Assembly: GCF_046546175.1 (NCBI RefSeq)
Contig: NZ_JBKGYF010000015.1
Coordinates: 1-30,615 of the forward strand
DNA length: 30,615 nucleotides
Direction: 5' to 3'
DNA from: Methanohalobium sp046546175
Lineage (GTDB): Archaea > Halobacteriota > Methanosarcinia > Methanosarcinales > Methanosarcinaceae
Shown: positions 1-8,156 of the stretch, piece after piece
Numbering within the stretch: position 1 is the stretch's first letter
Layout of the letters: each line of letters begins with the position of its first letter
The notes under the pieces: model-generated
Database searches by the model: none
Seen by the model: the letters and a program-made list of their open reading frames with translations, nothing else
What the model was told of the DNA's origin: nothing
Position numbers and translations under genes: made by a program

Positions 1-4
1 AAGC

Positions 5-808
5 ATGAAAAAAGAAAAAGCAGTTGTGTTTGACAGTGCAGGCACGCTTTTACAGATGTACCGTGTTGGTAAAAAATTAAGTACAGGAGAGATTTTTGAA
101 AACATTGAAAGCACTTCAATAGTTGCAAATAAACCTCAAAGAGCTCTTGTTGTATTGCATACTGAGCTCGAAACTGTTGCAAAATGTGACCCTGATATAA
201 AACTCATAGACTTTATGCATGAAAATGATGTGGATATAGATATAAGCTGTTCTAGTTCACCTTTCACAAAAAATCAAGCATTTGATATAATAAAATTAAA
301 CAATACAACGGTTGGGGATATACACGATGTGATTTGCACTGTCCGTAGAAGATCTCCCCCTGACGTTTTCTATCTGGCAGCTGGTACAATACTGGATGCT
401 GATATTGCCACGGTTCTTTGCGTTTTAAGTACTGGCGGCTGGTTATATCCCAAAACATCCATTACAATAAAAAAATTACAGGATATGGATATCGATGTTT
501 ATATTGCGTCGGGGGACAGTATAAAGAACCTGAGAAAAGTTGCACACTCCATAAATGTCCCTATTGAAGGGGTTTTTGGCCTTGCAAATGCTTATGACAA
601 AGAAAGAATAATCCATGATTTAAAAAACAAATATAATACCGTAGTAATGGTAGGGGACGGGATGAATGACATTTTCGCATTAAGAGCAGCGGATATAGGT
701 ATTTTGACCATTCAACAGGGAAATAACCGTCCTGAAAAACTTAAAAAATCAGTGGATACAATAATAAGCGATATTATAGAAGTAGTAGAGGTTGTGATGA
801 AACAATAA
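5..808 (+). CDS. HAD-superfamily phosphatase-like protein (soluble P-type ATPase-like)
   Basis: A 267-residue cytoplasmic protein with HAD-fold landmarks: motif I VVFDSAGTLL at residues 7-16 (nucleophile Asp10), motif II Ser169 in YIASGD, a probable motif III Lys199, and motif IV VGDGMND (Asp218, Asp222). The acid usually found two residues after the nucleophile is Ala12. Phosphatases need that acid for hydrolysis, while P-type ATPases also lack it, so this resembles the soluble P-type ATPase-like group. The segment between motifs I and II (about 17-150) is a cap-like region with no motif I recognise. The ATG lies four bases inside the window, so its ribosome binding site cannot be seen, but a start just before motif I is normal for HAD proteins. 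A T-rich run at 826-838 may end the transcript. It lies 213 bp upstream of atwA on the same strand. The substrate is unknown. Confidence 0.85.
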   Translation: MKKEKAVVFDSAGTLLQMYRVGKKLSTGEIFENIESTSIVANKPQRALVVLHTELETVAKCDPDIKLIDFMHENDVDIDISCSSSPFTKNQAFDIIKLNNTTVGDIHDVICTVRRRSPPDVFYLAAGTILDADIATVLCVLSTGGWLYPKTSITIKKLQDMDIDVYIASGDSIKNLRKVAHSINVPIEGVFGLANAYDKERIIHDLKNKYNTVVMVGDGMNDIFALRAADIGILTIQQGNNRPEKLKKSVDTIISDIIEVVEVVMKQ

Positions 809-1021
809 CATATCCAGAGCTTCCTGTTTTGCTTTTTTAAAGTTAACAGCGATATAATTATGCGATATGTTTATGTAGTGCTTAATATAATGGAAGAATA
901 TAATCAAAAGATTCCGGTTCGTATGTGTTGGATTATTCATGGTTTTGTAATAAGTGAGAACAACCATTAATTAGCTTAATATCAAATTAAAGTTTATTCA
1001 TTTAACTGGTGGAGGAATTAA
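809..1021 (+). promoter_or_regulatory. Intergenic region and ribosome binding site upstream of atwA
   Basis: This 213-bp AT-rich gap has a T-rich stretch (826-838) just after the HAD gene, which could act as an archaeal oligo-T terminator. Several TATA-like stretches follow, and a strong Shine-Dalgarno GGAGG lies a few bases before the atwA ATG at 1022. The large gap and T-run suggest that atwA begins its own transcription unit. The exact promoter cannot be assigned by eye. Confidence 0.45.
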
Positions 1022-2620
1022 ATGGTTTTGTTTATCGAAATTAAAAATCTGACTGTAGATTTTGATGGTATTAAAGCCCTGAAAAATATAAATTTGGATA
1101 TCAACGAAGGAGAAGTCGTTGGTATACTGGGAAGAAGCGGTGCAGGAAAAACAGTACTCATGCATGTACTGCGTGGTATTGAAGAATACAAAAATGCATC
1201 CGGAGAAGTAATATATCATCTTGCAAGGTGCAGTAAATGTGGATATATTGAACCCCCTAGCAAAGTCGGGGTAAAATGTGAAAAATGCGGTGAAGAACTA
1301 CAGTCTTATGACGTAGATATTCTCAAACTACCTGCCAAAGACTCCAACAGAAGAAATATTGTAAGACGTATCGCAATAATGCTACAGCGTACATTCGCTC
1401 TTTATGGTGATGACAAAGTAATAGATAATGTTATGAGCTCATTCAAAGAAATCGGGTATAAAGGAACTGATGCTCTCTCAAAAGCCATGGAACTTCTTGA
1501 TGAAGTGGAAATGTCACACCGGATGATGCATATCGCCCGTGATTTGAGTGGAGGGGAAAAACAACGTGTTGTCCTTGCACGGCAGCTGGTACGAAACCCC
1601 ATGATGCTTATCGCCGATGAGCCTACAGGTACACTCGACCCGAGAACTGCTAGAGTGGTCCATAATGTTATATCAGAAGCTGTTAACAATTACAATATGA
1701 CAATGACCATCACCTCACACTGGCCTGATGTGATTAAACATATGGCTAACAAAGCGATCATACTGGATAAAGGTGAAGTTATCAATGAAGGTGATCCCGG
1801 TGAGATGGCTGATGAGTTTACAAAACTTGCGTGCACTATTGAAAATAAATGTGAAAGAGAAATTGGAGATGAGATCGTAAAGGTCAGAAATCTGTCCAAA
1901 AAATATGTTTCTGTCACTAGAGGTGTCATCTACGCTGTAGACGATGTATCCTTTGATGTAAATGAAGGTGAAATATTTGGAATCGCCGGTGTAAGCGGTG
2001 CTGGAAAAACCACCACATCACAGATGCTTATTGGAAACGTTCAGCCTACAACAGGCAGCATCGAGGTAAGAGTGGGCGAAGAATGGGTAGATATGACTGT
2101 CCCCGGTCCAAAAAATAGAGGACTTGCAACCCAGTATATGGGAATACTTCACCAGGAATACGGATTATACACAAACAGAACTGTCATCGACAATTTAACA
2201 GAATCCATCGGCATTGACCTGCCTTATGAACTTGCCGTCAAAAAGGCGATTGATACCCTGACAACCACTGGATTTACTGAAGATGAAGCAAAATCACTGT
2301 TGAATAAAATGGCCGAGGAATTAAGTGAAGGTGAGCGTCATAGAGTTGCTCTTGCACAGGTCCTTATGAAGGAACCAAACATTGTTATAATGGACGAACC
2401 CACTGGTACAATGGACCCTGTTACCAAAAAAGATGTCACAAGATCCATTCTCCAGACGAGAGAAAAAATGGGAGATACATTTATAATTGTATCACATGAC
2501 ATGGATTTCCTGGTTGATGTATGTGATCGGGTTGCACTGATGCAGGAATCAAAGATTGTCAACATAGATGAACCTGAGGAAGTACTTGCTCCACTATTGG
2601 AAGCTGAAAAACAAATATAA
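1022..2620 (+). CDS. atwA: Methyl-coenzyme M reductase activation system, component A2
   Basis: A 532-residue soluble protein with two ABC ATPase domains. Domain 1 has Walker A GRSGAGKT (37-44), signature LSGGEKQR (175-182), a Walker B with Glu200, and His233. Domain 2 has Walker A GVSGAGKT (323-330), signature LSEGERHR (434-441), Glu459 and His492. No membrane segments are present, so it is not a transporter. An insert in domain 1 carries two CxxC pairs (Cys70/73 and Cys86/89) that look like a zinc ribbon or Fe-S site. In methanogens component A2 is the ATP-binding protein needed for reductive activation of the Ni(II) F430 centre of MCR. Placement directly upstream of mmp3-6-5-15-17-7 supports the call over other twin-ABC proteins. 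The start is well set by a GGAGG site. Confidence 0.95.
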   Translation: MVLFIEIKNLTVDFDGIKALKNINLDINEGEVVGILGRSGAGKTVLMHVLRGIEEYKNASGEVIYHLARCSKCGYIEPPSKVGVKCEKCGEELQSYDVDILKLPAKDSNRRNIVRRIAIMLQRTFALYGDDKVIDNVMSSFKEIGYKGTDALSKAMELLDEVEMSHRMMHIARDLSGGEKQRVVLARQLVRNPMMLIADEPTGTLDPRTARVVHNVISEAVNNYNMTMTITSHWPDVIKHMANKAIILDKGEVINEGDPGEMADEFTKLACTIENKCEREIGDEIVKVRNLSKKYVSVTRGVIYAVDDVSFDVNEGEIFGIAGVSGAGKTTTSQMLIGNVQPTTGSIEVRVGEEWVDMTVPGPKNRGLATQYMGILHQEYGLYTNRTVIDNLTESIGIDLPYELAVKKAIDTLTTTGFTEDEAKSLLNKMAEELSEGERHRVALAQVLMKEPNIVIMDEPTGTMDPVTKKDVTRSILQTREKMGDTFIIVSHDMDFLVDVCDRVALMQESKIVNIDEPEEVLAPLLEAEKQI

Positions 2621-2719
2621 CCTCTTTAAGGGAGCTTTTTAAATCAGATGAGGTGATGGTTGATGTTGTGACCATTAAACAATAATTTTTTTACCAATAA
2701 CTGCTTTATGTAGCTGGCC

Positions 2720-2746
2720 AGGAGGTTTTTGATACGGGTAACAAAA
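2720..2746 (+). promoter_or_regulatory. mmp3 ribosome binding site without a normal start codon
   Basis: AGGAGG at 2720-2725 is followed eight bases later by the in-frame codons ACG GGT AAC AAA ATA. The frame is open back to the stop at 2698-2700, but has no ATG, GTG or TTG at a usable distance. The sequence GATACG at 2731-2736 would read G-ATG-ACG, in frame, if one G were added. The first in-frame conventional start is TTG at 2809, inside the conserved N-terminal domain. Confidence 0.6.
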
Positions 2747-4284
2747 TAAACGTTGAAGTCGATGGTCAAAAGATAACCCTACCGGAAGGGTCAACTCTTG
2801 AAGATGCCTTGAAAAAAGCTGATGTTAAATATAAAGAAGGAAACGCAATTGGCATCTTTGAAGAGAAAAAAAATCATAGTGCTGAGGAAACAAAAAAATA
2901 CAGAATCATCACATCTAAAGGAGAATTTCAGGTAGAACTCTACGATGAAGATACCAACTCAAAAAAACGCTGGATTAATAATTATAAAGATTATGAGACG
3001 ACAAAAGTTCAATGGGTAAATAATGATGCTCTCGCTTTTGGGTCATTCAAAAGCAATATTTCCCCAGTACATGGATTGTATAAATTTGAAGAGTTTGATG
3101 TAATATTCGGCACTGGTGGATTCGACCCAGACAAAACATTTCTCATTTTTATTAAAGAACCTCATAAAGCCGAATATGGAATTCCAGATGATGGAAGTTT
3201 TGCATATGTTATAAGTGGCAGAAAAACTGTTTTTGACCTGGACCAATCCGATACTATTGACAGTATAGAACCTGTGGTGGAATGGGAAGAAATAGGTGAA
3301 GGATACACAACCAGTGACCTCACCACCAGGGTTTCTGACGGGAATAAAATATATACTCATTTTGAAGTGGAAATTGATCCTGCTGCACCGGAAGGTGCTG
3401 AAAACTTTTTCGCGCTTGTAAATGACGGAACTTTCAAGATTGATCTTGCTGCAAGTTCATTCCTGGCTGACGATAGGTTAAAGGGTGAAATGTCAAAATA
3501 TGAAAATTTTGAACCAAGGCATACTGGTGCAGTATCCATCAGAACCGCTGGATATGGAACAGGTCGCACATACATTTCAAGAAAAGACCGACCTTCCAGT
3601 ATTGCCCATTCAGTTGTAGGACATGTTATAAAAGGTATCGAACTGATAAAAATGGCGAAAAATGGGGATGTGCTATCTATTACTACAATCCCAGATCAAA
3701 TCATGTTACTCGGGAAGAGTTTTAAAGAAGCTGAGGAAAGACTATCCCGTCTTGATATTGAACTGGAAAAAGAAGGACATACTCAAGATAATGCTGTCAT
3801 CGTGAGCCAGAAACCTGAAACAACTATTGAGATTTTCAATCAGGGTGAAGTTAAATCCTATGGTGTTCCTGAATCACATCTTGTAAGAATCGAATTGTTT
3901 GATGAACTTGCACCAAAAACGGTCGATTTTTTCAGACATGCTACACGTCTTCAGTTTAAAAATGTTGGAGAACTATCAGTATACCTCTCCTATGAAAATA
4001 CCTACATTTTCAAAGCAGAACTGGAAGCTGAAAAGTACAAAGAAATAATGCCTGAAAATACTCCAACAAATAAGGTTAATGCAGGAGACATCGGTATAAC
4101 AAATCAGGCTGCAAAAAGAATGGGATTAATAGGTGTAAAAACTGTTGATGAAGATATGTTTGGACCCACAGGTGAAAAATTCACAAGCACCAATATAATC
4201 GGACGAATTCTGGACCTGGAAAAATTAAAAAACCTGAAAGAAGGAGACGTCATGCATATAACAGAATCCTCAGGAGAGGATTGA
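2734..4284 (+). CDS. Methanogenesis marker protein 3 (UPF0288), start unresolved
   Basis: About 515 residues, recognised as the Mmp3 family. The N-terminus (INVEVDGQKITLPEG, from about 2746) looks like a small ubiquitin/ThiS-like domain. The rest contains two cyclophilin-like stretches: EIDPAAPEGAENFFALVNDG, and IELFDELAPKTVDFFRHA near the C-terminal third. Mmp3 is reported to belong to the MCR activation assembly with McrC, Mmp7, Mmp17 and component A2; its chemistry is not settled. The start is given as the ACG eight bases after AGGAGG because homology clearly runs upstream of the TTG at 2809, but no canonical start exists there. A one-base loss in the original ATG, or a sequence error, is the simplest explanation. 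The stop is one base from the mmp6 ATG. Confidence 0.88.
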   Translation, partial: TGNKINVEVDGQKITLPEGSTLEDALKKADVKYKEGNAIGIFEEKKNHSAEETKKYRIITSKGEFQVELYDEDTNSKKRWINNYKDYETTKVQWVNNDALAFGSFKSNISPVHGLYKFEEFDVIFGTGGFDPDKTFLIFIKEPHKAEYGIPDDGSFAYVISGRKTVFDLDQSDTIDSIEPVVEWEEIGEGYTTSDLTTRVSDGNKIYTHFEVEIDPAAPEGAENFFALVNDGTFKIDLAASSFLADDRLKGEMSKYENFEPRHTGAVSIRTAGYGTGRTYISRKDRPSSIAHSVVGHVIKGIELIKMAKNGDVLSITTIPDQIMLLGKSFKEAEERLSRLDIELEKEGHTQDNAVIVSQKPETTIEIFNQGEVKSYGVPESHLVRIELFDELAPKTVDFFRHATRLQFKNVGELSVYLSYENTYIFKAELEAEKYKEIMPENTPTNKVNAGDIGITNQAAKRMGLIGVKTVDEDMFGPTGEKFTSTNIIGRILDLEKLKNLKEGDVMHITESSGED

Positions 4285-4285
4285 A

Positions 4286-4744
4286 ATGTCAGAAAACAAC
4301 ACGGACAATAATAATGAACAGAAAACCATAACAAAGCTTGTTGTCATAGCCTCTGATTGGGTGCTACCAACAGATGCCGCCATGAAAATATATGAATCCG
4401 AGACTGAGGTGACTGTCAAAGAAACATGTTTTGGACTTATGATTAATGGACCGGCGGACGCTGTCAACAGAGCCGTTGAAGAAATTGTTTCCATGGACAG
4501 AAATCATATTTTTGTTAAAGAAAGAGGTTTTTCTCCCGGTGATGAAAGGAGATGCCGTGCAGTGCGTGGTGGAGGTCCAAGACCCGGATATTATTTCCTC
4601 AGGGAAGAGGTAAATATGTTGCCAACCATTGGAAAAGCTCTTGATGATTATGAAAATGGATCCCCCCTTAAAGAAACTAATAAGCCCAAAAAACTGAAAG
4701 CTTCCAGATTAAAAGACATCATCGAATCAAATGTAGAGGAGTGA
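4286..4744 (+). CDS. Methanogenesis marker protein 6
   Basis: A 152-residue soluble protein of the Mmp6 family. The conserved block is around residues 74-100, KERGFSPGDERRCRAVRGGG, a basic Gly/Arg-rich stretch with one Cys. The first 15 residues are a polar tail rich in Asn, Asp and Glu, and the last 35 are a lysine-rich tail. The start is set by a GGAGAGGA-type site inside the end of mmp3; only one base separates the mmp3 stop from this ATG, so the two are translationally coupled. The family is nearly confined to methanogens and ANME archaea. Its biochemical role is unknown; position suggests MCR maturation or activation. Confidence 0.92.
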   Translation: MSENNTDNNNEQKTITKLVVIASDWVLPTDAAMKIYESETEVTVKETCFGLMINGPADAVNRAVEEIVSMDRNHIFVKERGFSPGDERRCRAVRGGGPRPGYYFLREEVNMLPTIGKALDDYENGSPLKETNKPKKLKASRLKDIIESNVEE

Positions 4745-4748
4745 GATT

Positions 4749-5222
4749 TTGGCTAAAGTATTCATCTATCCCACAAACAGTCTTATTCTGTATGACCTTG
4801 TAGAACGTTTTGGTCATGAACCACTTGCAATGATGAGCAGAGTCCACGAGAAAATAACCACGCCCAGTATTGATTCGCCACCCTTAAATATCAGTCCAGA
4901 AGACCCGAAATACGGATTAAAATATGCTGCAGTTGAAGTACCCTCGGGTGTCAGGGGCAGGATGGCAATGGCTGGCCCACTTATTGAAAAGGCAGATGCT
5001 GCTATAATAGTAAATGATGCAGCAATAAGTTTTGGGTGTATGGGGTGTGCACGAACCAATGAAATGGTGAAATACATAGCAAGGCATAAAGACATACCTA
5101 TACTGGAACTTGAATACCCCAGAACTGAAGAAGATGGGAAGGAATTTGTCTACAAAATAGCAGATTTTTTAAAATCCCTTCCAGACTCAAAAGAGAACAA
5201 TCGTGAGGGAGAAAACGAATGA
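4749..5222 (+). CDS. Methanogenesis marker protein 5
   Basis: A 157-residue soluble protein of the Mmp5 family. It starts with TTG at 4749, preceded by GAGGAGTGAG at suitable spacing; no better start is present. A CxxC pair in FGCMGCARTNE (about residues 97-107) is the only cysteine cluster and could bind metal or act in redox chemistry; this is inference. The stop overlaps the next start as ATGA (5219-5222), so it is coupled to mmp15. Function is not established. The tight link with mmp15 suggests that the two act together. Confidence 0.92.
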   Translation: MAKVFIYPTNSLILYDLVERFGHEPLAMMSRVHEKITTPSIDSPPLNISPEDPKYGLKYAAVEVPSGVRGRMAMAGPLIEKADAAIIVNDAAISFGCMGCARTNEMVKYIARHKDIPILELEYPRTEEDGKEFVYKIADFLKSLPDSKENNREGENE

Positions 5223-6550
5223 GCAAAGACGTGGATAAAGATGACAACTCCCTGAGGGTTATAAGTACTTCAGATACAGAACTAAAAAAACGAAAGGAGA
5301 AATACGGGGACGAAGAAGACAAAGTTACGGTTGCACTCATCGCCTGCGGTCCTGAGTATTCAGGTATACAATCCGAAATTGAATCCGCTGTTGAATCGTT
5401 GAATGCCAAACTTGTCTATCCTGAAATGGATGTTTCTGAACTGGACACCATAGGAAGAGAATTCGGGCTGGAAGTAGCAAGTGCTGACCTGAAACTGCTG
5501 ATGGCTCGAGCAAAAGCCATTGTTGAGGGGAAAGCAAAGGTTGATGCAGTTTTTGTTGCTTCATGTTTTAGATGTGCTGAAGGCGCCCTTGTAAGGAACG
5601 AGGTTAGAAGGTATATACATCAAAACACTAACATACCGGTTATCAGTTATTCATTCACTGAACGTACTACCGCATCCACCCTTTTAACCCGTCTTGAAGC
5701 ATTGACAACGGTTGCCAGAAGAAGGCAACTCCTTGCCAGAGAAAAACAGAAAGGTCTGACTGCCGGAATTGATTCCGGTTCAACAACCACCAAAGCTGTT
5801 ATAATGAAGGACAATCAGGTAATCGGACACGGGTGGGTCCCCACTATAAAAGTCATTGAAAGTGCCGAAGAAGCATATAAAAAAGCTCTCGATGAAGCTG
5901 GGGTTAATAGAGAGGATATCCAGGCTATGGGTACCACCGGATATGGTAGATTTTTGGTGGGAAAAAAGTACAATGCCCAGCTCAGTCAGGAAGAAATCAC
6001 GGTCAACTCAAAAGGAGCAGTCTATCTTGCAAATAAACAGAAAGGCAGTGCAACTGTCATCGATATCGGTGGAATGGATAATAAAGCAATAACTGTAGAG
6101 GATGGAATACCTGGTATGTTCAGCATGGGTGGTGTCTGTGCTGGTGCATCGGGTCGTTTCCTAGAAATGACCGCAAAACGCCTTGGAGTCGATATTACTG
6201 AACTCGGGTCACTTGCTGTAAAAGGCATGGAACAAAACATAGAGATGAACAGTTATTGTATCGTTTTTGGTATCCAGTCCCTTGTCAACTCGCTGGCAAA
6301 AGGCGCTTCCCCTGAAGATGTTGCTGCTGCTGCATGTTACAGTGTTATTGAGCAGATATTTGAGCAGCAGTTACAGGAAGTTGATATTAGAGAACCTGTT
6401 GTTCTGGTCGGTGGTTCTTCACTTATTGAAGGTATTCCCAGAACCCTGGAGAAATTCCTGAAAGTAGAAGTAATCGTGCCTCCTGATTCTCAGTATATCG
6501 GAGCAGTTGGTGCTGCACTGCTTGCATCCGGTTACATCAAGGAGGAATAA
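5219..6550 (+). CDS. Methanogenesis marker protein 15, BadF/BadG/HgdC-like ATPase
   Basis: A 443-residue protein in two parts. Residues about 35-175 form a Mmp15-specific domain with a CxxC pair (Cys116/Cys119 in ASCFRCAEG). Residues about 180-440 are an ASKHA-fold ATPase of the 2-hydroxyacyl-CoA dehydratase activator type, with phosphate motif GIDSGSTTTKAV (183-194), GTTGYGR (238-244) and IDIGGMD (281-287). Cys307 (GGVCAGASGRF) and Cys347 (NSYCIVFG) match the two cysteines per subunit that hold a bridging [4Fe-4S] cluster in HgdC-like dimers. Such activators couple ATP hydrolysis to delivery of low-potential electrons. This suggests a similar role in MCR activation, but that is inference. 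It overlaps mmp5 by four bases and is one base from mmp17. Confidence 0.93.
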   Translation: MSKDVDKDDNSLRVISTSDTELKKRKEKYGDEEDKVTVALIACGPEYSGIQSEIESAVESLNAKLVYPEMDVSELDTIGREFGLEVASADLKLLMARAKAIVEGKAKVDAVFVASCFRCAEGALVRNEVRRYIHQNTNIPVISYSFTERTTASTLLTRLEALTTVARRRQLLAREKQKGLTAGIDSGSTTTKAVIMKDNQVIGHGWVPTIKVIESAEEAYKKALDEAGVNREDIQAMGTTGYGRFLVGKKYNAQLSQEEITVNSKGAVYLANKQKGSATVIDIGGMDNKAITVEDGIPGMFSMGGVCAGASGRFLEMTAKRLGVDITELGSLAVKGMEQNIEMNSYCIVFGIQSLVNSLAKGASPEDVAAAACYSVIEQIFEQQLQEVDIREPVVLVGGSSLIEGIPRTLEKFLKVEVIVPPDSQYIGAVGAALLASGYIKEE

Positions 6551-6551
6551 A

Positions 6552-7154
6552 ATGGAACCTCTTGAGACATTTGAAGTGGAAGCTCCCTACCAGTCTGAAG
6601 CAGATCAGTACAGAGAAATTCTGAAGGATATCATATCTGATATGGTGCTCGCCCAATCCATCGGGAGGATTAAAGTGGTAATCAAACCTGAAGAATCGCT
6701 TTTTCAAATGGCACTGGTTTTAAGAGGTGGGTTATCACCGGTCAAAACTACTGATTTTGCAGCTGTTAATGTCGGAGAATTGGGAAAAAATGAAGTAGTT
6801 ATCAAAATCAACAATGAAAAATATTTATCCAAACTACTAAAAATACTGTGGGACAAATATGGGCGGTTGAATGTGAGACAGCCTGAACGCAAAACCGTAG
6901 CTGTTAAAACCGAAAACCCTATGGATAAAATATCCGATGTTGAAAACATTGTTGTCGATGACCCAAAAAACACCCTACAAAAAAGAGTTGTAGATTTGGC
7001 AGTAAGGGCTGTTCCTGAAGGTTTCCGGGTCAGGTATCATTCGTTTAAAGGCAGTAATTTCATTTTTGTAGCATCAGAAGATTTAATGAAACAGGAATGG
7101 ATTGATGAAGCTTATCAGATACTGGATGAGCTCACAAACGAGGAGGAAAGCTAA
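6552..7154 (+). CDS. Methanogenesis marker protein 17
   Basis: A 200-residue soluble protein of the Mmp17 family, starting METLETF-like (MEPLETFEVEAPYQSEADQY). The ATG at 6552 is chosen over an in-frame ATG at 6507 because AAGGAGGAATAA lies directly before it and the longer form would overlap the mmp15 coding end. It has no cysteine motif and no membrane segment. The N-terminal half has an alternating strand/helix pattern. Mmp17 has been found with Mmp3, Mmp7 and McrC in the MCR activation complex. The stop abuts the mmp7 ATG with no gap. Confidence 0.92.
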   Translation: MEPLETFEVEAPYQSEADQYREILKDIISDMVLAQSIGRIKVVIKPEESLFQMALVLRGGLSPVKTTDFAAVNVGELGKNEVVIKINNEKYLSKLLKILWDKYGRLNVRQPERKTVAVKTENPMDKISDVENIVVDDPKNTLQKRVVDLAVRAVPEGFRVRYHSFKGSNFIFVASEDLMKQEWIDEAYQILDELTNEEES

Positions 7155-8090
7155 ATGGGTGTTGTTCTTGAACCCTATATTTATGAAGGTGGTATGTACA
7201 AACACGGAATGATTCTGGAACTTCTGGAGGACCTCGGAGGATATCTGGTCCAAAAAACTCCTGCCGGGTCAGAAGTCACACTGGTCATGCTGATTCCAAA
7301 AGAAGATGTACACCTGGTGGAAGATGTCGCTGAAAAACTGCTGGGTAAAATGACCAAAGCTCCTCTTACAGGTACTGAAATTGCAGTTGTATCCCCAACT
7401 CTTGCTTCTCATCATCTACCCCACTCTGCATGCGATGTTGCGGAATATCTTCGCCGTGGTGGTGCAAACACCAATATGATTGGCCTTGCCAGAGGAATGG
7501 GCAGAAGAGTCGCATTATCAGAGGATTATGAAAGAAAACTTATCAATGAACATGATGTTGCTGTATTTTCATTCGGAGTTTTTACAGACTGCATTATTAA
7601 CAAAAAACCAAAACTGTTTAAAGGTATCAAAATTCCGATTGTAGCAACCGGTGGACCCGACCTTAACACTGAGGATGTTCCTGGAGCGGACATGTATGTG
7701 GGTAACATCGGGAGAGTTTCCCATCGATTAAGGAAAGAAAGTGAATTAAGTTCACTGGATACCTTAAACGAAAAAGTAGGAGAAATCATTGAACAAAAAC
7801 GTGAAGAACTTGCAAAAGACCCGCCAGTAGTTATGCCGGCAAGATTGATGCAGGAAATTGAAAGACAGATTCCTCAAATACAGAACGTATTAAGCCCGGC
7901 ACCCATAACCCTTCAGCTGGATGGTGTCAGGATTAAACTCCCATATGAAGATCATCATGAAGATGTGGAAAATATAGAGTTTGATGAAGGAGTTGTCCTT
8001 TCTGAAATAGCTGAGGTGAGCCCTTCAAAAATGAAAAACTATATATTAATTAAAATAAAACCGGAATCTGAAATCGGTTACACAATATAA
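7155..8090 (+). CDS. Methanogenesis marker protein 7
   Basis: A 311-residue soluble protein of the Mmp7 family, starting MGVVLEPYIYEGGMYKHG. Conserved blocks include SPTLASHHLPHSACDVAEYL, with one Cys and three His, then GGANTNMIGLARGMGRRVAL, and VATGGPDL. The Cys/His block is a candidate Fe-S ligand region (inference). Mmp7 is reported in the MCR activation complex with McrC, Mmp17, Mmp3 and component A2. A GGAGG site (AGGAGGAAAGCTAA) directly precedes the ATG and overlaps the mmp17 end. It is the last gene of the compact run; the next gene starts 66 bp later. mcrC itself is not in this window. Confidence 0.93.
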   Translation: MGVVLEPYIYEGGMYKHGMILELLEDLGGYLVQKTPAGSEVTLVMLIPKEDVHLVEDVAEKLLGKMTKAPLTGTEIAVVSPTLASHHLPHSACDVAEYLRRGGANTNMIGLARGMGRRVALSEDYERKLINEHDVAVFSFGVFTDCIINKKPKLFKGIKIPIVATGGPDLNTEDVPGADMYVGNIGRVSHRLRKESELSSLDTLNEKVGEIIEQKREELAKDPPVVMPARLMQEIERQIPQIQNVLSPAPITLQLDGVRIKLPYEDHHEDVENIEFDEGVVLSEIAEVSPSKMKNYILIKIKPESEIGYTI

Positions 8091-8156
8091 ATTTACTTGA
8101 AAATATATTATGTTACAGGTTAAATGTCAACCAATTTTTGTACCGGAGATGGAACT

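Noticed and set aside
749..967. 72-codon minus-strand open frame after the HAD gene
   Set aside because: Translation of AT-rich intergenic DNA (Tyr, Asn, His, Ile), no start signal, no recognisable motif.
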